A DNA stretch of 64,000 nt from Arthrobacter globiformis (GCF_030815865.1 NZ_JAUSXI010000001.1:2666001-2730000); one strand, 5' to 3'; positions 1 through 9,578 are shown, counted from the stretch's first letter. Numbers and translations are program-made. Notes: generated by a model from the sequence alone, not told the origin.

Positions 1-1
1 G

Positions 2-814
2 GACATCTCGGAGATGCTGCATGATCACGACGTCGTTCTCGTCGTTGGCGCACCGGTATTCCGGTACCACCAATATGTTCCAGGGGCCTACCTCAAGGAC
101 GGCACCCGCATCCTCCACGTGACCAGCGATGCAGGAGAGGCCGCCAGAGCTCCCATGGGCGACTCGTACGTGGCATCCGTCCGGGGAACGCTGCAGACCC
201 TGGCTGAGGCCGTCGACCAGACCACCCGCAAACAGCTGCCGGAGCTGCCGGACTTCGCCGAACCGGCAGCGAGCACGTTCGACGCGATCCATCCCGAGTC
301 CGTCTTCGAGGAACTGCGGACCACGGCTCCGGCCGACACCGTATATGTCAAGGAGTCCACGTCCACGTCGGCCGCCTTCTGGCAGCAGATGGACCTGCAG
401 CAGCAGGGCAGCTATTTCTTTCCGGCTTCGGGCGGACTCGGCTTTGGCCTCCCGGCCACCGTAGGTGCACAGCTGGCGCATAAGGACAGGCGCGTCATCG
501 GCATCATCGGCGATGGTTCGGCCAACTACGGCATCACGGCCCTTTGGACGGCGGCCCAATACAACATTCCGTGCATCATCCTCATCTTGAAAAACGGCAC
601 GTACGGGGCCCTCAGGGGCTTCTCCAGGCTGCTGGGAACGGGTGAAACCCCGGGGCTGGATGTTCCCGGCCTGGACTTCGTCCAGATCGCCAGTGGTTAC
701 GGCGTGGACGCGGAGTCCGTCAGCACCCGGGAAGCTCTTCGTGCCGCACTGCTAAAGGCCCTCGAAAGCCAGAAACCAGCACTCATCGAAATCCACACTC
801 AGTTCGAGTCGTAG
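2..814 (+). CDS. mdlC: Benzoylformate decarboxylase, C-terminal part (5' end outside window)
   Basis: Thiamine-diphosphate enzyme that converts benzoylformate to benzaldehyde and CO2 in mandelate breakdown. The frame is open from base 2, before the first ATG at 14, so the gene starts upstream and the N-terminal PYR domain is missing from view. Visible are the middle domain and the C-terminal PP domain with the ThDP/Mg motif GDGSANYG near residue 170 and the downstream NGTYGALRGF segment typical of this decarboxylase branch rather than of acetolactate synthase. It is followed after 28 bp by benzaldehyde dehydrogenase, the next pathway step. The family call is firm; strict substrate choice is inferred from context. 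Confidence 0.9.
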   Translation, partial: DISEMLHDHDVVLVVGAPVFRYHQYVPGAYLKDGTRILHVTSDAGEAARAPMGDSYVASVRGTLQTLAEAVDQTTRKQLPELPDFAEPAASTFDAIHPESVFEELRTTAPADTVYVKESTSTSAAFWQQMDLQQQGSYFFPASGGLGFGLPATVGAQLAHKDRRVIGIIGDGSANYGITALWTAAQYNIPCIILILKNGTYGALRGFSRLLGTGETPGLDVPGLDFVQIASGYGVDAESVSTREALRAALLKALESQKPALIEIHTQFES

Positions 815-842
815 ATTTACGACCATCCACTAAAGGATCGCT

Positions 843-2348
843 ATGACCACCATCAGCGTCGACGACGTTGTCGGCACCGCAAAAGCTTCGTTCATGAACC
901 CCGCCACTTGGCAGGGCAGGATCTTCACCGGCTCCTGGGATTGTGGAACTGCTGCCGATCAGCCTGTACTTGAACCTGCTACCGGTGAGTCCCTGGGGAT
1001 GATTGGCTGTGGTTCCGCAACAGACATCGATCAGGCATGCAGGACAGCCAAAGCAGCACAGACGACTTGGGCTGAAACTCCGTATGAAGATCGGGCAGCT
1101 GTTCTGCGGCGTGCGGCAGCACTTTTCGAGGAGCACGCCGCAGAAATCGCCAACTGGATCATCCGTGAATCAGGTTCGGTTACAGCCAAAGCCCAGCTGG
1201 AAACCCGCCAGGCCGCGCTTGAATGCTATGAAGCGGCTGCTCTGCCCTCCAGGGCCCAGGGAGAGTTGTTCCCGGCTGGCGACCCCGGACGGATCAGCTT
1301 TAGCCGCCGTACCCCAGTGGGCGTTGTCGGTGTCATCGCACCTTTCAACTTTCCCCTCCTGCTGGCCATCCGTGCGGTGGCCCCGGCCCTGGCCCTTGGC
1401 AACGCAGTAGTCCTGAAGCCGGACACCCGGACCGCCGTCAGCGGCGGAGTTTCGATCGCCAGGGTCTTCGAAGAGGCAGGCCTGCCCGCAGGCGTCTTTC
1501 AGATGGTCCCGGGGGATGCCGAAGCAGGTGCAGCCCTGGTCGCAAACGACGCTGTCCGCGTCGTCGCCTTCACGGGCTCAACTACAGCGGGACGCCACGT
1601 GGCGGCCGCCGCAGCGAAACACCTCAAACGCGCCCACCTCGAGCTTGGCGGAAACAGTGCGATCATCGTGCTGGAAGACGCGGACATCGATCTGGCGGCA
1701 TCGGCTGGGGCCTGGGGATCATTCCTTCACCAGGGACAGATCTGCATGGCCGCCGGTCGCCACATCGTGCACGAATCCGTTGCTGATGAGTACGTCGCCA
1801 AGCTCGCCGAGATAGCGCGAAACCTGCCGGTAGGCAACCCGGCGGCGGCGGCCGTGGCCCTCGGCCCCATCATTGATGCAAAGCAGCTGGAGAACGTGCA
1901 CCGCCTGGTGCAGGACAGCGCCGCAAGCGGGGCAACGATCGTGGCCGGTGGCCACTTTGACGGGCTCTTCTATGCACCCACGGTGCTGGACAACGTGCGG
2001 CGGGACACCCCGGCGTACAGCGGGGAAGTTTTCGGCCCCGTTGCGCCGGTCATCCGGTTCAGCACCGTCCAGGAAGCTATCGACCTGGCGAAAGACTCGG
2101 AATATGGCCTGTCGTTGTCCGTGATCGGTGCGGACGCCATGAACGCCTGGGATGTGGCCCGGCAGATTCCTTCCGGACTGGTGCACATCAATGACCAGAC
2201 GGTCGCCGACGAAGCCCATATTCCCTTCGGGGGTGTGGGAAACTCCGGAAACGGAAGCCGGATCGGCGGAGCCGAAGCAAACATCGAGTCTTTTACAGAC
2301 ATCCAGTGGGTCACGCTGCAGAAAGACACCGCCCGCTACCCCTTCTGA
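843..2348 (+). CDS. Benzaldehyde dehydrogenase (NAD(P)+), aldehyde dehydrogenase family
   Basis: Oxidises benzaldehyde, the product of the upstream decarboxylase, to benzoate. The 501-residue length is normal for the family. Catalytic and binding residues are visible: Asn169 in APFNF, Lys192 in LKPDTR, the Rossmann motif FTGSTTAG at 243-250, general base Glu267 in ELGGN and nucleophile Cys301 in GQICMA. The ATG at 843 follows an AAGGA ribosome site at good distance. It sits between mdlC and a ketopantoate-reductase-like gene, all on one strand. A diverged C-terminal fragment of a second copy lies at 21.9-22.2 kb. Confidence 0.9.
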   Translation: MTTISVDDVVGTAKASFMNPATWQGRIFTGSWDCGTAADQPVLEPATGESLGMIGCGSATDIDQACRTAKAAQTTWAETPYEDRAAVLRRAAALFEEHAAEIANWIIRESGSVTAKAQLETRQAALECYEAAALPSRAQGELFPAGDPGRISFSRRTPVGVVGVIAPFNFPLLLAIRAVAPALALGNAVVLKPDTRTAVSGGVSIARVFEEAGLPAGVFQMVPGDAEAGAALVANDAVRVVAFTGSTTAGRHVAAAAAKHLKRAHLELGGNSAIIVLEDADIDLAASAGAWGSFLHQGQICMAAGRHIVHESVADEYVAKLAEIARNLPVGNPAAAAVALGPIIDAKQLENVHRLVQDSAASGATIVAGGHFDGLFYAPTVLDNVRRDTPAYSGEVFGPVAPVIRFSTVQEAIDLAKDSEYGLSLSVIGADAMNAWDVARQIPSGLVHINDQTVADEAHIPFGGVGNSGNGSRIGGAEANIESFTDIQWVTLQKDTARYPF

Positions 2349-2422
2349 AATTCCACGACTGAGCAGGGAAACCAATTGCGAAGTCATCGAAGCACCCTCA
2401 ACGTACAAGGCAGGAAAAGCAC

Positions 2423-3331
2423 ATGAAAATTGGCATTGTTGGCGCAGGAGCCATGGGACAGCTCTTCGGAGGACGCCTGCAGATGGCCGGCAACGAGGTC
2501 CGATTCATCGACGCAGCACCGGCAACCATCGAAACCCTCAACGCCGAAGGCATCACCATTACGGCCGCCGGAGAACCCCGCCACACGCCCGTGACCGCGG
2601 GAACGGCTGCGGACTTCAACGAGGCACTTGAGCTCATCATTGTCTTTACGAAGAGTTTCCACACAGAAGCAGCGGTGGCATCCATCAAACACCTGATTGG
2701 CGACGCCACCTTCGGGCTGACGCTCCAGAACGGGCTGGGAAACGCTGACCTGCTGGCGGCAACCTTCGGGGCAGAGCATACTCTGGTCGGCATCACCGAC
2801 TTCCCTGCCGACCTGGAACGGCCCGGCCACATTTCCACCGGCGCGGGAGGCAAGGTCCGCGTGGGCAGTTTCACCGGCCAGCAGGAGCCTTTCCTGCAGG
2901 GCCTCGTCGATACCCTGAAAGAGGCAGGGCTCACCGCAACTCTTGAAGAAGAAATCCAGACACACATCTGGGAAAAACTTGCCTTCAACGCAGCTCTGAA
3001 CACGCTTAGCGCCGTCACAGGCCAGACAGTCGGCCAGATAGCCGCAAGTGCAGCTGCCCTGGACATCGTGTCCCGGGTCGTCGACGAAACGGTTCTTGTC
3101 GCCGCAAGCCAGGGCGTGCAAGTCTCGCGGGAACGGATCCAGACCGCACTGGACGAAGCCTACGTCCATGCCAAGGACCACAAGACATCGATGCTCCAGG
3201 ACCGTGAAGCGAAACGCCGTACCGAGGCCGACTACATCGGAGGCGCAATCGTCCGTCTCGGCGAAGAAACAGGCAACCCGGCACCCGTCCTTGGTGCACT
3301 GACACTCTTGGCCAGCGAAACCATCAGGTAG
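2423..3331 (+). CDS. Ketopantoate reductase family (PanE/ApbA-like) oxidoreductase
   Basis: NADPH-dependent 2-oxoacid reductase of the PanE/ApbA family, 302 residues. The N-terminal nucleotide motif is GIVGAGAMGQ at residues 3-12; the C-terminal helical domain carries the conserved HIWEKLAFNA segment with the family's catalytic lysine (near 177). The start follows GGCAGGAAAAGCAC. It is embedded in the mandelate operon, so the substrate may be an aromatic 2-oxoacid or a related side product rather than ketopantoate; that is inference. A true biosynthetic PanE would be expected beside pantothenate genes, which are absent here. Confidence 0.87.
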   Translation: MKIGIVGAGAMGQLFGGRLQMAGNEVRFIDAAPATIETLNAEGITITAAGEPRHTPVTAGTAADFNEALELIIVFTKSFHTEAAVASIKHLIGDATFGLTLQNGLGNADLLAATFGAEHTLVGITDFPADLERPGHISTGAGGKVRVGSFTGQQEPFLQGLVDTLKEAGLTATLEEEIQTHIWEKLAFNAALNTLSAVTGQTVGQIAASAAALDIVSRVVDETVLVAASQGVQVSRERIQTALDEAYVHAKDHKTSMLQDREAKRRTEADYIGGAIVRLGEETGNPAPVLGALTLLASETIR

Positions 3332-3377
3332 ACCCACTCCGCCAGGCTGCAAGTACCACGGCCCGGTGCTTGTCCCC

Positions 3378-3417
3378 GGTTCGATGGAGGCCAGGGTTCC
3401 CGCGGCTCCATCGAACC
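3378..3417 (+). terminator. Intra-operon hairpin (12-bp perfect stem)
   Basis: GGTTCGATGGAG at 3378-3389 is the exact reverse complement of CTCCATCGAACC at 3406-3417, with a 16-nt GC-rich loop. No T-run follows, so it is an attenuator, a processing site or an RNA-stability element rather than a classical terminator. It separates the enzyme genes from the transporter gene and could set different expression levels. Confidence 0.55.
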
Positions 3418-3478
3418 CAGCGCTCTACCTCTGCGCCCTGGGACAATCCCACCAAACACAACTTTCGATAGGAAACTC

Positions 3479-4774
3479 ATGTCCGTTCAAGTGCAACGAA
3501 GCACTAAAACCAAGTCAGGCAAAGCTGTCCTCGCACTCTGCTTTTTCTCCATCGTGGCCGAGGGCTACGACATGGTCGCCTACGGCACGTCTCTGCCCAC
3601 GATGCTCGCCGATCCCACACTTGGCCTGACCGCGGTCACGGCAGGCTTGATCGGCAGCTATGTCCTGGTCGGCATGCTGGTCGGCTCTGTCGGCATGGGA
3701 CTCATCGCCGACTTCGTCGGCCGCCGCAAGCTCGTCCTCGCTTCCACTGCCTGGTTCTCCGTGTGGATGGTAGTCTGCGCGCTGGCACCCAACATCACCG
3801 TATTCGGATTCGCCCGGTTCATGGTTGGCCTAGGCGTCGGGGCTCTCATCCCAACTGCGGCGGCATTGGCTGTGGAGTTTGCGCCCAAGGGACGCGGCAA
3901 CACCTACAGCGCCATCATGTGGGCCGGATACCCCACCGGAGGCCTGCTCGCGGCACTGCTTGGCATCTTCGTGCTCGGACCTTTCGGGCCGAAGGGCATG
4001 TTCCTGATCGGCGCCCTGCCCCTGATCACCATTGTTCCGATCGCCCTGCGTTTCCTCCCCGAGTCCCCGGCATTCCTCAACGTCCGCGGTCGCCACGAGG
4101 AGGCCCTCGCGATTGCCGGGAAGTACGGGCTGGAGTCAACCCTGGACGAAGCGCCGGCAGAGTCAACCACTGAGTCCAAAAGCATCACTCGACGCGGCCC
4201 CCTGGCACTCTTCACCAGAGAACGCTGGCTCTCCACTGTCTTCATTGGCCTTCTCAGCGGCTGCGGGCTCTTCCTCACCTACGGGCTAAATACCTGGCTG
4301 CCGCAGCTCATGCGGGCCAGCGGCTACGAACTCGGCTCGGCACTGACATTCCTGCTGGTGCTCAACGCCGGCGCTATTATCGTTCCGCTGTTCGCATCCC
4401 GGATCGCTGACCGCATTGGCCCGCGTCTGGTCGTGGCAGCGGCATTCGGAGCGGCATCTGTGGCCATCTGCCTGCTCAGCATCAAGGGAGCCACCCCGTT
4501 CCTGCTGCTGCTTACATTCATTGCGGGCGCCGGGACCATCGGCGCACAGACGCTGGTGTACGGATTCGCGGCAACGCACTTCCCGACCTCGTGCCGCGCG
4601 GCCGGTACCGCTTGGACAGCCTCTGTCGGACGTATCGGCGGAATCATCGGTCCCTCGCTGACGGGCCTGCTGATGGCTGGCGGGGCACCGACGTCGACCG
4701 CGTTCTTTGCGCTTGGCGGCGTCGCCGTTGTGGGCGCCGCGATAGCGGCCACCGTTCCGCGCGTGCGCGCCTGA
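3479..4774 (+). CDS. MFS aromatic-acid:H+ symporter (AAHS family)
   Basis: Twelve-helix major facilitator, 431 residues. The first helix carries EGYDMVAYGT, the variant of the DGYD signature typical of the 4-hydroxybenzoate/benzoate carriers; the loop 2-3 motif reads GLIADFVGRRKL. The probable cargo is mandelate, benzoylformate or benzoate, because it lies inside the mandelate operon. The start at 3479 follows GATAGGAAACTC. A second AAHS carrier lies at 9.6-10.9 kb. Transport class is firm, cargo is inferred. Confidence 0.9.
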   Translation: MSVQVQRSTKTKSGKAVLALCFFSIVAEGYDMVAYGTSLPTMLADPTLGLTAVTAGLIGSYVLVGMLVGSVGMGLIADFVGRRKLVLASTAWFSVWMVVCALAPNITVFGFARFMVGLGVGALIPTAAALAVEFAPKGRGNTYSAIMWAGYPTGGLLAALLGIFVLGPFGPKGMFLIGALPLITIVPIALRFLPESPAFLNVRGRHEEALAIAGKYGLESTLDEAPAESTTESKSITRRGPLALFTRERWLSTVFIGLLSGCGLFLTYGLNTWLPQLMRASGYELGSALTFLLVLNAGAIIVPLFASRIADRIGPRLVVAAAFGAASVAICLLSIKGATPFLLLLTFIAGAGTIGAQTLVYGFAATHFPTSCRAAGTAWTASVGRIGGIIGPSLTGLLMAGGAPTSTAFFALGGVAVVGAAIAATVPRVRA

Positions 4775-4819
4775 CCTGCCCTGCCGCTTCACCGCCGACC
4801 CGCTGAAAGAGAGTAGTAC

Positions 4820-6049
4820 ATGGAAATCGCAGGCTTTCGGCTCTCACTCACTACGAGACCACGACCGCTCACTATCGAGGACTGGCGTCAGCGAGCTCGA
4901 CGGCGGTTGCCGGACATGATGTGGAATTTCATCGAGAACGGTGCCGACGACGAACGGACGCTGCGCGACAATACAGCTGCCTTCGACGCTTGGGCGTTAC
5001 GGCAGCGGGTGCTCCGTGGCGGCGGAAATGTTGACCTCTCCACGACCGTGGCCGGGGAGACGCTCGACCTCCCCATTTTATTTGCTCCAATTGGACTCTG
5101 CGGAGCCGCGCACTGGCATGGCGAGCTGGGCGCGGCCCGCGCGGCCGAGCAGATGGGCACCCGCTCTGTTCTGTCCAGCGCTTCCACCTACTCCATTGAA
5201 GAGGTGGCCGAGGGTACGTCCATCAGTCACTGGTTCCAGCTCTACCCCTGGGGAGATCGGGAATTGTCCCGCTCGATGATGGAGAGGGCAAAATCAGCCG
5301 GCTACAAAACGCTCGTGGTTACAGTCGACATGGCTGCCGTGGGCAACCGGCTCGGCGAAAAGCGCTATGGAATGGGCCTGCCGCCAACGCTCAGTCCCGC
5401 CCGTATCCTGTCGGCTGCCCTTCGGCCCAGCTGGTGCTGGGCATATCTGGTCCATGGCCGGACCACCATGAAAAACCTCAACCCCACAGGAGGTGGCGCG
5501 GTCAAATCCGCCGCCACCCAGCAGAGGGTCCTTGCAGCTCCCATGAACTGGGCCGACCTCAAATGGATGCGGGACGTCTGGGACGGCCCGCTCCTCGTCA
5601 AGGGGATCCTGGATCCGGACGATGCTGAACGCTGTGTAGATCTTGGAGCGCAAGGCGTCATCGTCTCCAATCACGGCGGTCGGCAGCTTGGGGGAGCACA
5701 AGCGACCCTCGAAGCCTTGCCTGCTATCGCCGACCGGATCGGGGACCGGGCGGACGTGCTGTTCGACGGTGGCATCCGCAGCGGCCGGGACGTCGTCGTC
5801 GCCCTTGCCCTGGGCGCCAAGGCCTGCCTTGTGGGTCGGCCGCTGACGTACGGCCTGGCCGGCGGCGGAACAGCCGGCGCCCGCGACGTCCTGCGCATAC
5901 TTAGTGACGAGCTGACGCGAAACCTGAAGCTCATGGGTGTTGAATCCGTCCGGAACCTGGAACGCTCCGCGCTGCTTCCACGTGCATCCGGCACGCTCTT
6001 GGAAGTGGGGGATGGCCTCGCCCACGGAGAGTTGCAAGTCGCCCCGTAG
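4820..6049 (+). CDS. mdlB: FMN-dependent alpha-hydroxyacid dehydrogenase, probable (S)-mandelate dehydrogenase
   Basis: TIM-barrel flavoprotein of the L-lactate/mandelate/glycolate family, 409 residues. Active-site residues are in place: Tyr142 in QLYPWGD, Lys261 in VKGIL, His285 and Arg288 in SNHGGRQLGG, and FMN-binding FDGGIRSGRDV near 313-323. The family includes lactate 2-monooxygenase and L-lactate dehydrogenase; the mandelate assignment rests on co-orientation with benzoylformate decarboxylase and benzaldehyde dehydrogenase. It would deliver benzoylformate to the decarboxylase. The start follows GAAAGAGAGTAGTAC. It is the last clear gene of the operon. Confidence 0.83.
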   Translation: MEIAGFRLSLTTRPRPLTIEDWRQRARRRLPDMMWNFIENGADDERTLRDNTAAFDAWALRQRVLRGGGNVDLSTTVAGETLDLPILFAPIGLCGAAHWHGELGAARAAEQMGTRSVLSSASTYSIEEVAEGTSISHWFQLYPWGDRELSRSMMERAKSAGYKTLVVTVDMAAVGNRLGEKRYGMGLPPTLSPARILSAALRPSWCWAYLVHGRTTMKNLNPTGGGAVKSAATQQRVLAAPMNWADLKWMRDVWDGPLLVKGILDPDDAERCVDLGAQGVIVSNHGGRQLGGAQATLEALPAIADRIGDRADVLFDGGIRSGRDVVVALALGAKACLVGRPLTYGLAGGGTAGARDVLRILSDELTRNLKLMGVESVRNLERSALLPRASGTLLEVGDGLAHGELQVAP

Positions 6050-6953
6050 GGCGCCTTTCGGCTGCGATCCGTAACCGGGGCCCTGCAAATACGACGAGGC
6101 TTAAATACAGACGGTCACTCATTGCGACGGTGAACTATTTACTGGCGCTTTCGCTTTGCGGCAGCAACCTGGCCGACGTCCCCAGGCCTAACTGCGCATT
6201 CTCTTGACGCGAATCCTTCGACAGGTCGCCTTCTTCCAGCGTCTCTCCGTATGGGGCTGTTTACGGGGATGGCGACGCTTAACGTCGTGTTCCAGTGCCG
6301 GGTAACCAGAATGCCGTGGACGCCTTCCTCCATAACGTACTGGACTGCCGTGTTCTATGTCGTGTTGTGCCCTAAGGTATTGCGTGAGCATCATGGGCCG
6401 CATTGAAAGAGGCACGCCCCGCGTTCATGTGTGCCGCTCACTTCTGCTGTTCTTGCAAGTAGTCGGTACTTTCCTTCGTCAATCAGGGCTTCCCTGCTGC
6501 CATTTTTCGGAGAAGCGCATTTATGGCTTTCGATTGCCTTCGCCCGCAGTGGCATAGATGAGTTGACGCTTTTCGTTTCTGTTGGCTTGGATCTCGGCAT
6601 ATCTTGAGGGCTTGATGCCGCTCAGTGTCCTTGCCGTGCCTTTGAGTGATCAGCGAGCGGATCCTGACGGCGCTTCGGGTCGTCCGTTTGGGTGGTAGGG
6701 GAAACCGACCGGCCTTTACAGTTCCGGGATGGCTGGTCTTTCAAGCATTGATGCTTGTCATCTGTTCTGCAGCCCAATCAGCTTGTTCTGCAGGACCAGG
6801 GACGGGGTTGAACCGTTTTGCTCCTGGGCTGCGGTGAATGTCCCCAGAGCGTACCGGGGGGCAATGCATTGAGTGGATACGCCACGCGTGCTCGTGGCGT
6901 ATCCACTCTTGTGGATTAAAATCTGTCTGCGGTCCCGCTTGCCGGCGCCTTTG
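6050..6953. other. Gene-poor region downstream of the mandelate operon
   Basis: About 900 bp without a convincing gene. Short frames on both strands have no recognisable motif or ribosome site. It contains the long palindrome at 6871-6908 and then runs into the ABC-ATPase relic. Confidence 0.5.
6871..6908. repeat. Palindrome with 16-bp perfect arms
   Basis: GAGTGGATACGCCACG (6871-6886) and its exact reverse complement (6893-6908) flank the 6-nt loop CGTGCT. No T-run lies on either side, so a simple intrinsic terminator is unlikely. It ends 45 bp past the stop of the ABC-ATPase relic. Candidates are a recombination scar or a strong RNA hairpin. Confidence 0.6.
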
Positions 6954-7255
6954 TCAGTGCGCGGCCGGTACGCCAGGCGTACTAGCCAGCAAGCGCTGGG
7001 TGTATGTTGCAACCGGCCGCTCGAAGATCTCTGTCGACACCCCCTCCTCAATGATGCGACCCTGGTCCAGTACCGCTACGCGGTCTGCAAGACTTCGCAC
7101 GACGGCCAGGTCGTGTGTGACGAAGACCAGCGTGAGACCATCAGCCATCAGATCGCGCAGGAGTTCGATAACCGTTGCTTGAACCGAGACATCCAGCGCT
7201 GAGGTGACTTCATCGCAGAGTAAAACGTCGGGTTGTGCCACGATGGCCCGGGGGG
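6954..7255 (-). pseudogene. Peptide/nickel-type ABC transporter ATPase, C-terminal relic
   Basis: Only the second half of an Opp/Dpp-type ATPase remains: the segment after the signature motif with Walker B LLCDEVTSALD, the H-loop FVTHDLAVVRSLADR and the family's C-terminal tail. Walker A and the LSGGQ segment are gone. Homology stops near 7250 and gives way directly to Abi_2 sequence on the other strand, so a deletion or recombination joined two unrelated genes here. Confidence 0.8.
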
Positions 7256-7607
7256 AGCGGGACGCGGCCGTCGAGCAGCTGCAGCACATCAACTCCTACC
7301 GTCTCAGCGGGTACTGGTACTCATTTAGGCGCTAGGGAGCTTTCGATCGCGAAGACACTTTTTACCCGGCACTACTTTCAGCGACGTCGTAAGGCTTTAC
7401 AACTTCGATGCGAGTCTCCGGACAGCAACCTTCGCCCTCCTACGCCACATGGATGCGGCGCTACCAAAAGGGTCTCGCGGAGTCGAAGGAAGACTTGTTA
7501 GGCACCACCATGCAAAGTACGCCGGAACTCTTCCCGTTTGGGCAGCGGTAGAAATTCTTGACTGGGGAGCTCTCGCGTACCTTTACGGGGTCTCGCTGGC
7601 GTGGTAG
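7253..7607 (+). pseudogene. Abi_2 family (AbiD/AbiF-like abortive infection) relic
   Basis: Read over two frames, the strand shows the Abi_2 hallmarks in order: AVEQLQHINSYRLSGYWYSF (from 7264), a stop at 7333-7335, then in the next frame FLPGTTFSDVVRLYNFDASL, and later HHHAKYAGTLPVWAAVEIL and DWGALAYLYG, ending at TAG 7605-7607. The N-terminus is missing, one frameshift interrupts it and the C-terminus is cut. Members of the family block phage growth; this copy cannot work. It is short of the usual ~300 residues. Confidence 0.72.
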
Positions 7608-7620
7608 CGGATATTTCCGG

Positions 7621-8295
7621 TTACGCCGCAGCGAGCAGGGCTGCTGCGACCTCCTCGGGGTGCGTCAGCATGAGCGCGTGAGGACCATCGATGGACTGAA
7701 CGGTGGCGTTCATGCGAGCGGCAAGCTCGCGCTGAGTTTCGGCAGGCAGCGCCTCGTCGCGCTCGGCGACGAGGAAGTGCGTGGGCAGGTCAGGCCAGGC
7801 AGCCTGCTCAAGAGGGGATGCATCCAGTCCCATGCGCACGTGCTTCTGGACGGCGGCAGCCACTGTGATGCGGTCGGGGTCCGCTCCTTCGGCCATGACG
7901 GCGCCGTACTGGTCGGGGTCGATGATCAGGTGCGTGTCGCCAACGACGCGGACGGCCTGTCCGAGCGCGCCGCCAGCACGTCGACCAGAGATATCCTGCA
8001 CGGACTCACCAACGGCGGGTGCGAATGCGGCCACGTACACCAGGGACTGCACGTTGGGCAGGCCCGTGACAGCTTGCGACATGACCGCGCCACCGTAGGA
8101 CCAGCCGGCCACAACGACCGGGCCGGGGATGCTCGTGATGGTCCGGCGCAGGGCGTCGACGTCTCCGGTGAAGTTCTCGAGCGGAAGCTGCGCGGCAATG
8201 GCGCTCCGGCCGCTGCGCGCCAGACTAGTGATTACGTCGGACCAGCAGGAGCCGTCAGACCAGAGCCCGTGAGTAAGGACGTAGGTGGGGTGCAT
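7621..8295 (-). CDS. Alpha/beta-fold hydrolase
   Basis: Small esterase/hydrolase of 224 residues. It starts at ATG 8295, preceded by GGAG at 7 nt; a longer upstream frame has no ribosome site. Visible are the oxyanion segment LTHGLWSDGSCW near residue 6, the nucleophile elbow GWSYGG (Ser near 78), the acid-bearing stretch VAERDEAL and the C-terminal catalytic His in DGPHALMLTHPEEV. The pattern matches the AB-hydrolase group annotated as alpha/beta hydrolases of signalling or detoxification type. The substrate cannot be told from sequence. It stands alone, convergent to the Abi relic. Confidence 0.85.
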   Translation of the reverse strand: MHPTYVLTHGLWSDGSCWSDVITSLARSGRSAIAAQLPLENFTGDVDALRRTITSIPGPVVVAGWSYGGAVMSQAVTGLPNVQSLVYVAAFAPAVGESVQDISGRRAGGALGQAVRVVGDTHLIIDPDQYGAVMAEGADPDRITVAAAVQKHVRMGLDASPLEQAAWPDLPTHFLVAERDEALPAETQRELAARMNATVQSIDGPHALMLTHPEEVAAALLAAA

Positions 8296-9578
8296 CAGAT
8301 TGCTCCATTCCTCGGCGCTCAAGCGCCAGCCAGGATACTCAAATTTAGTTACTGCCCTAATTATACGTGGACGAAGAGTACAACGAACTTGCTTCGCTGC
8401 GACGGGTGTGAGTAGCCCACGGCGCTGGGCTCGGCAGCCGCACGCCCGCAGGCCTGTGGGCTCGGCGCGCTGGCGGTCGAGAAGCATCGCTGCTCGGAAA
8501 CCCCGGATTTAGGAGACACGCCCTAGGTGACTTGGTGAAGCCAGCCCATCGCGTCCTTGGCGTAACCGTGCCGGACCTCCGTTAAGGCGTTTTCCAGACG
8601 CTGGGTCAGGGGCCCTGCCCCGCTGGCCCATTTGCCGAGTTTAAGAAGGAACCGAGCAAGCCCCTCCTGTTTGGGGGTGCGTCTTCGATTTGTCCCTAAT
8701 CGTTGGGGGAGGCACCTGGCACCGGGTAGGGAAAGCCAGCTCAGGCAAAGTTCGTGACGTTATAGAAGGCGGACGCAAAGGCAATGCTCCGGGCGGTACG
8801 GGGGCAGAATGGAACCATATACAAAACGGGCATTCCGGCGGCTCCACGCCCCCTTGAGAGGGGCACTAGTGGCTAGGAACAAGCGAGATAAACGACTCGC
8901 TTCGATCATCTTGCGAAGGCCAGTGCGTTTGTCCAATATCCACATAACAGTCTGCGTTGGGGCCATATCGATAACTACTCACTGGGGGACCCCATTACGT
9001 TCTCTTTGCGGGCACGAATACAGGAGCCGTGCAGAAATGCTGGCCACCTATGGGCAATTCTCAATGGCCGTTGACACAGGATGAGCAGTCCGTCTGACGT
9101 TCTGATTGAATGGCTAGGATCGTTCAGTGGCAGGCGGTGCTTTTCGCTGTTGCGGAAGCGAGGGGCCATGTCACCCATTTGGTGTCCTTCGGTCGTGGGG
9201 CGCGGCAGCCTAATTGCCCATTATGGTCCTCAAGCCAGCTTTCGGAATCGTCCGGTTGGGGTGTGCACTAGCTGGACGCGTACGACCATTGTGTGACTGG
9301 CGATGGTTATCATCCCGCTGCGGGAGGGGCCTTGCGGCCGAGGCGCGGCGGTGGTTTTCTCACGGAAGGGATCGCGCACTCGTGCCTTCCTGTGTACGGT
9401 GCTGCACTACGCCGGCCCTGTGAGGAGAGCGAAGCGGGAACCCCAATGAGGGACGGCGATCAGGGACTGCGTCAACGATATGGGTACCGATGGGGTACGT
9501 GGGCAGCCGCCGCGCGGGTGCATTCTGCATGACAGAATTTCATAGGCCATCCATCGAGAAGGCCAGCACAGTAGTGGG
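8296..9578. other. Gene-poor region with decayed sequence
   Basis: Almost 1.3 kb without a defensible gene. On the minus strand 8524-8640 can be read as a coherent ~39-residue C-terminal peptide (segment RLENALTEVRHGYAKDAMGW), perhaps the end of a lost gene; I do not recognise it. A possible insertion-sequence end lies at 8511-8531, and a copy of a GGTTGGGGTGTGC junction sequence lies at 9254-9266. Confidence 0.5.
8511..8531 (-). mobile_element. Putative insertion-sequence end relic
   Basis: The reverse complement of 8511-8531 (GTCACCTAGGGCGTGTCTCC) matches 28743-28762 with one gap and one mismatch. Sequences of the type TAGGGCGTGTC are reminiscent of terminal repeats of actinobacterial IS elements. 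No transposase gene is present at either place. Confidence 0.35.
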
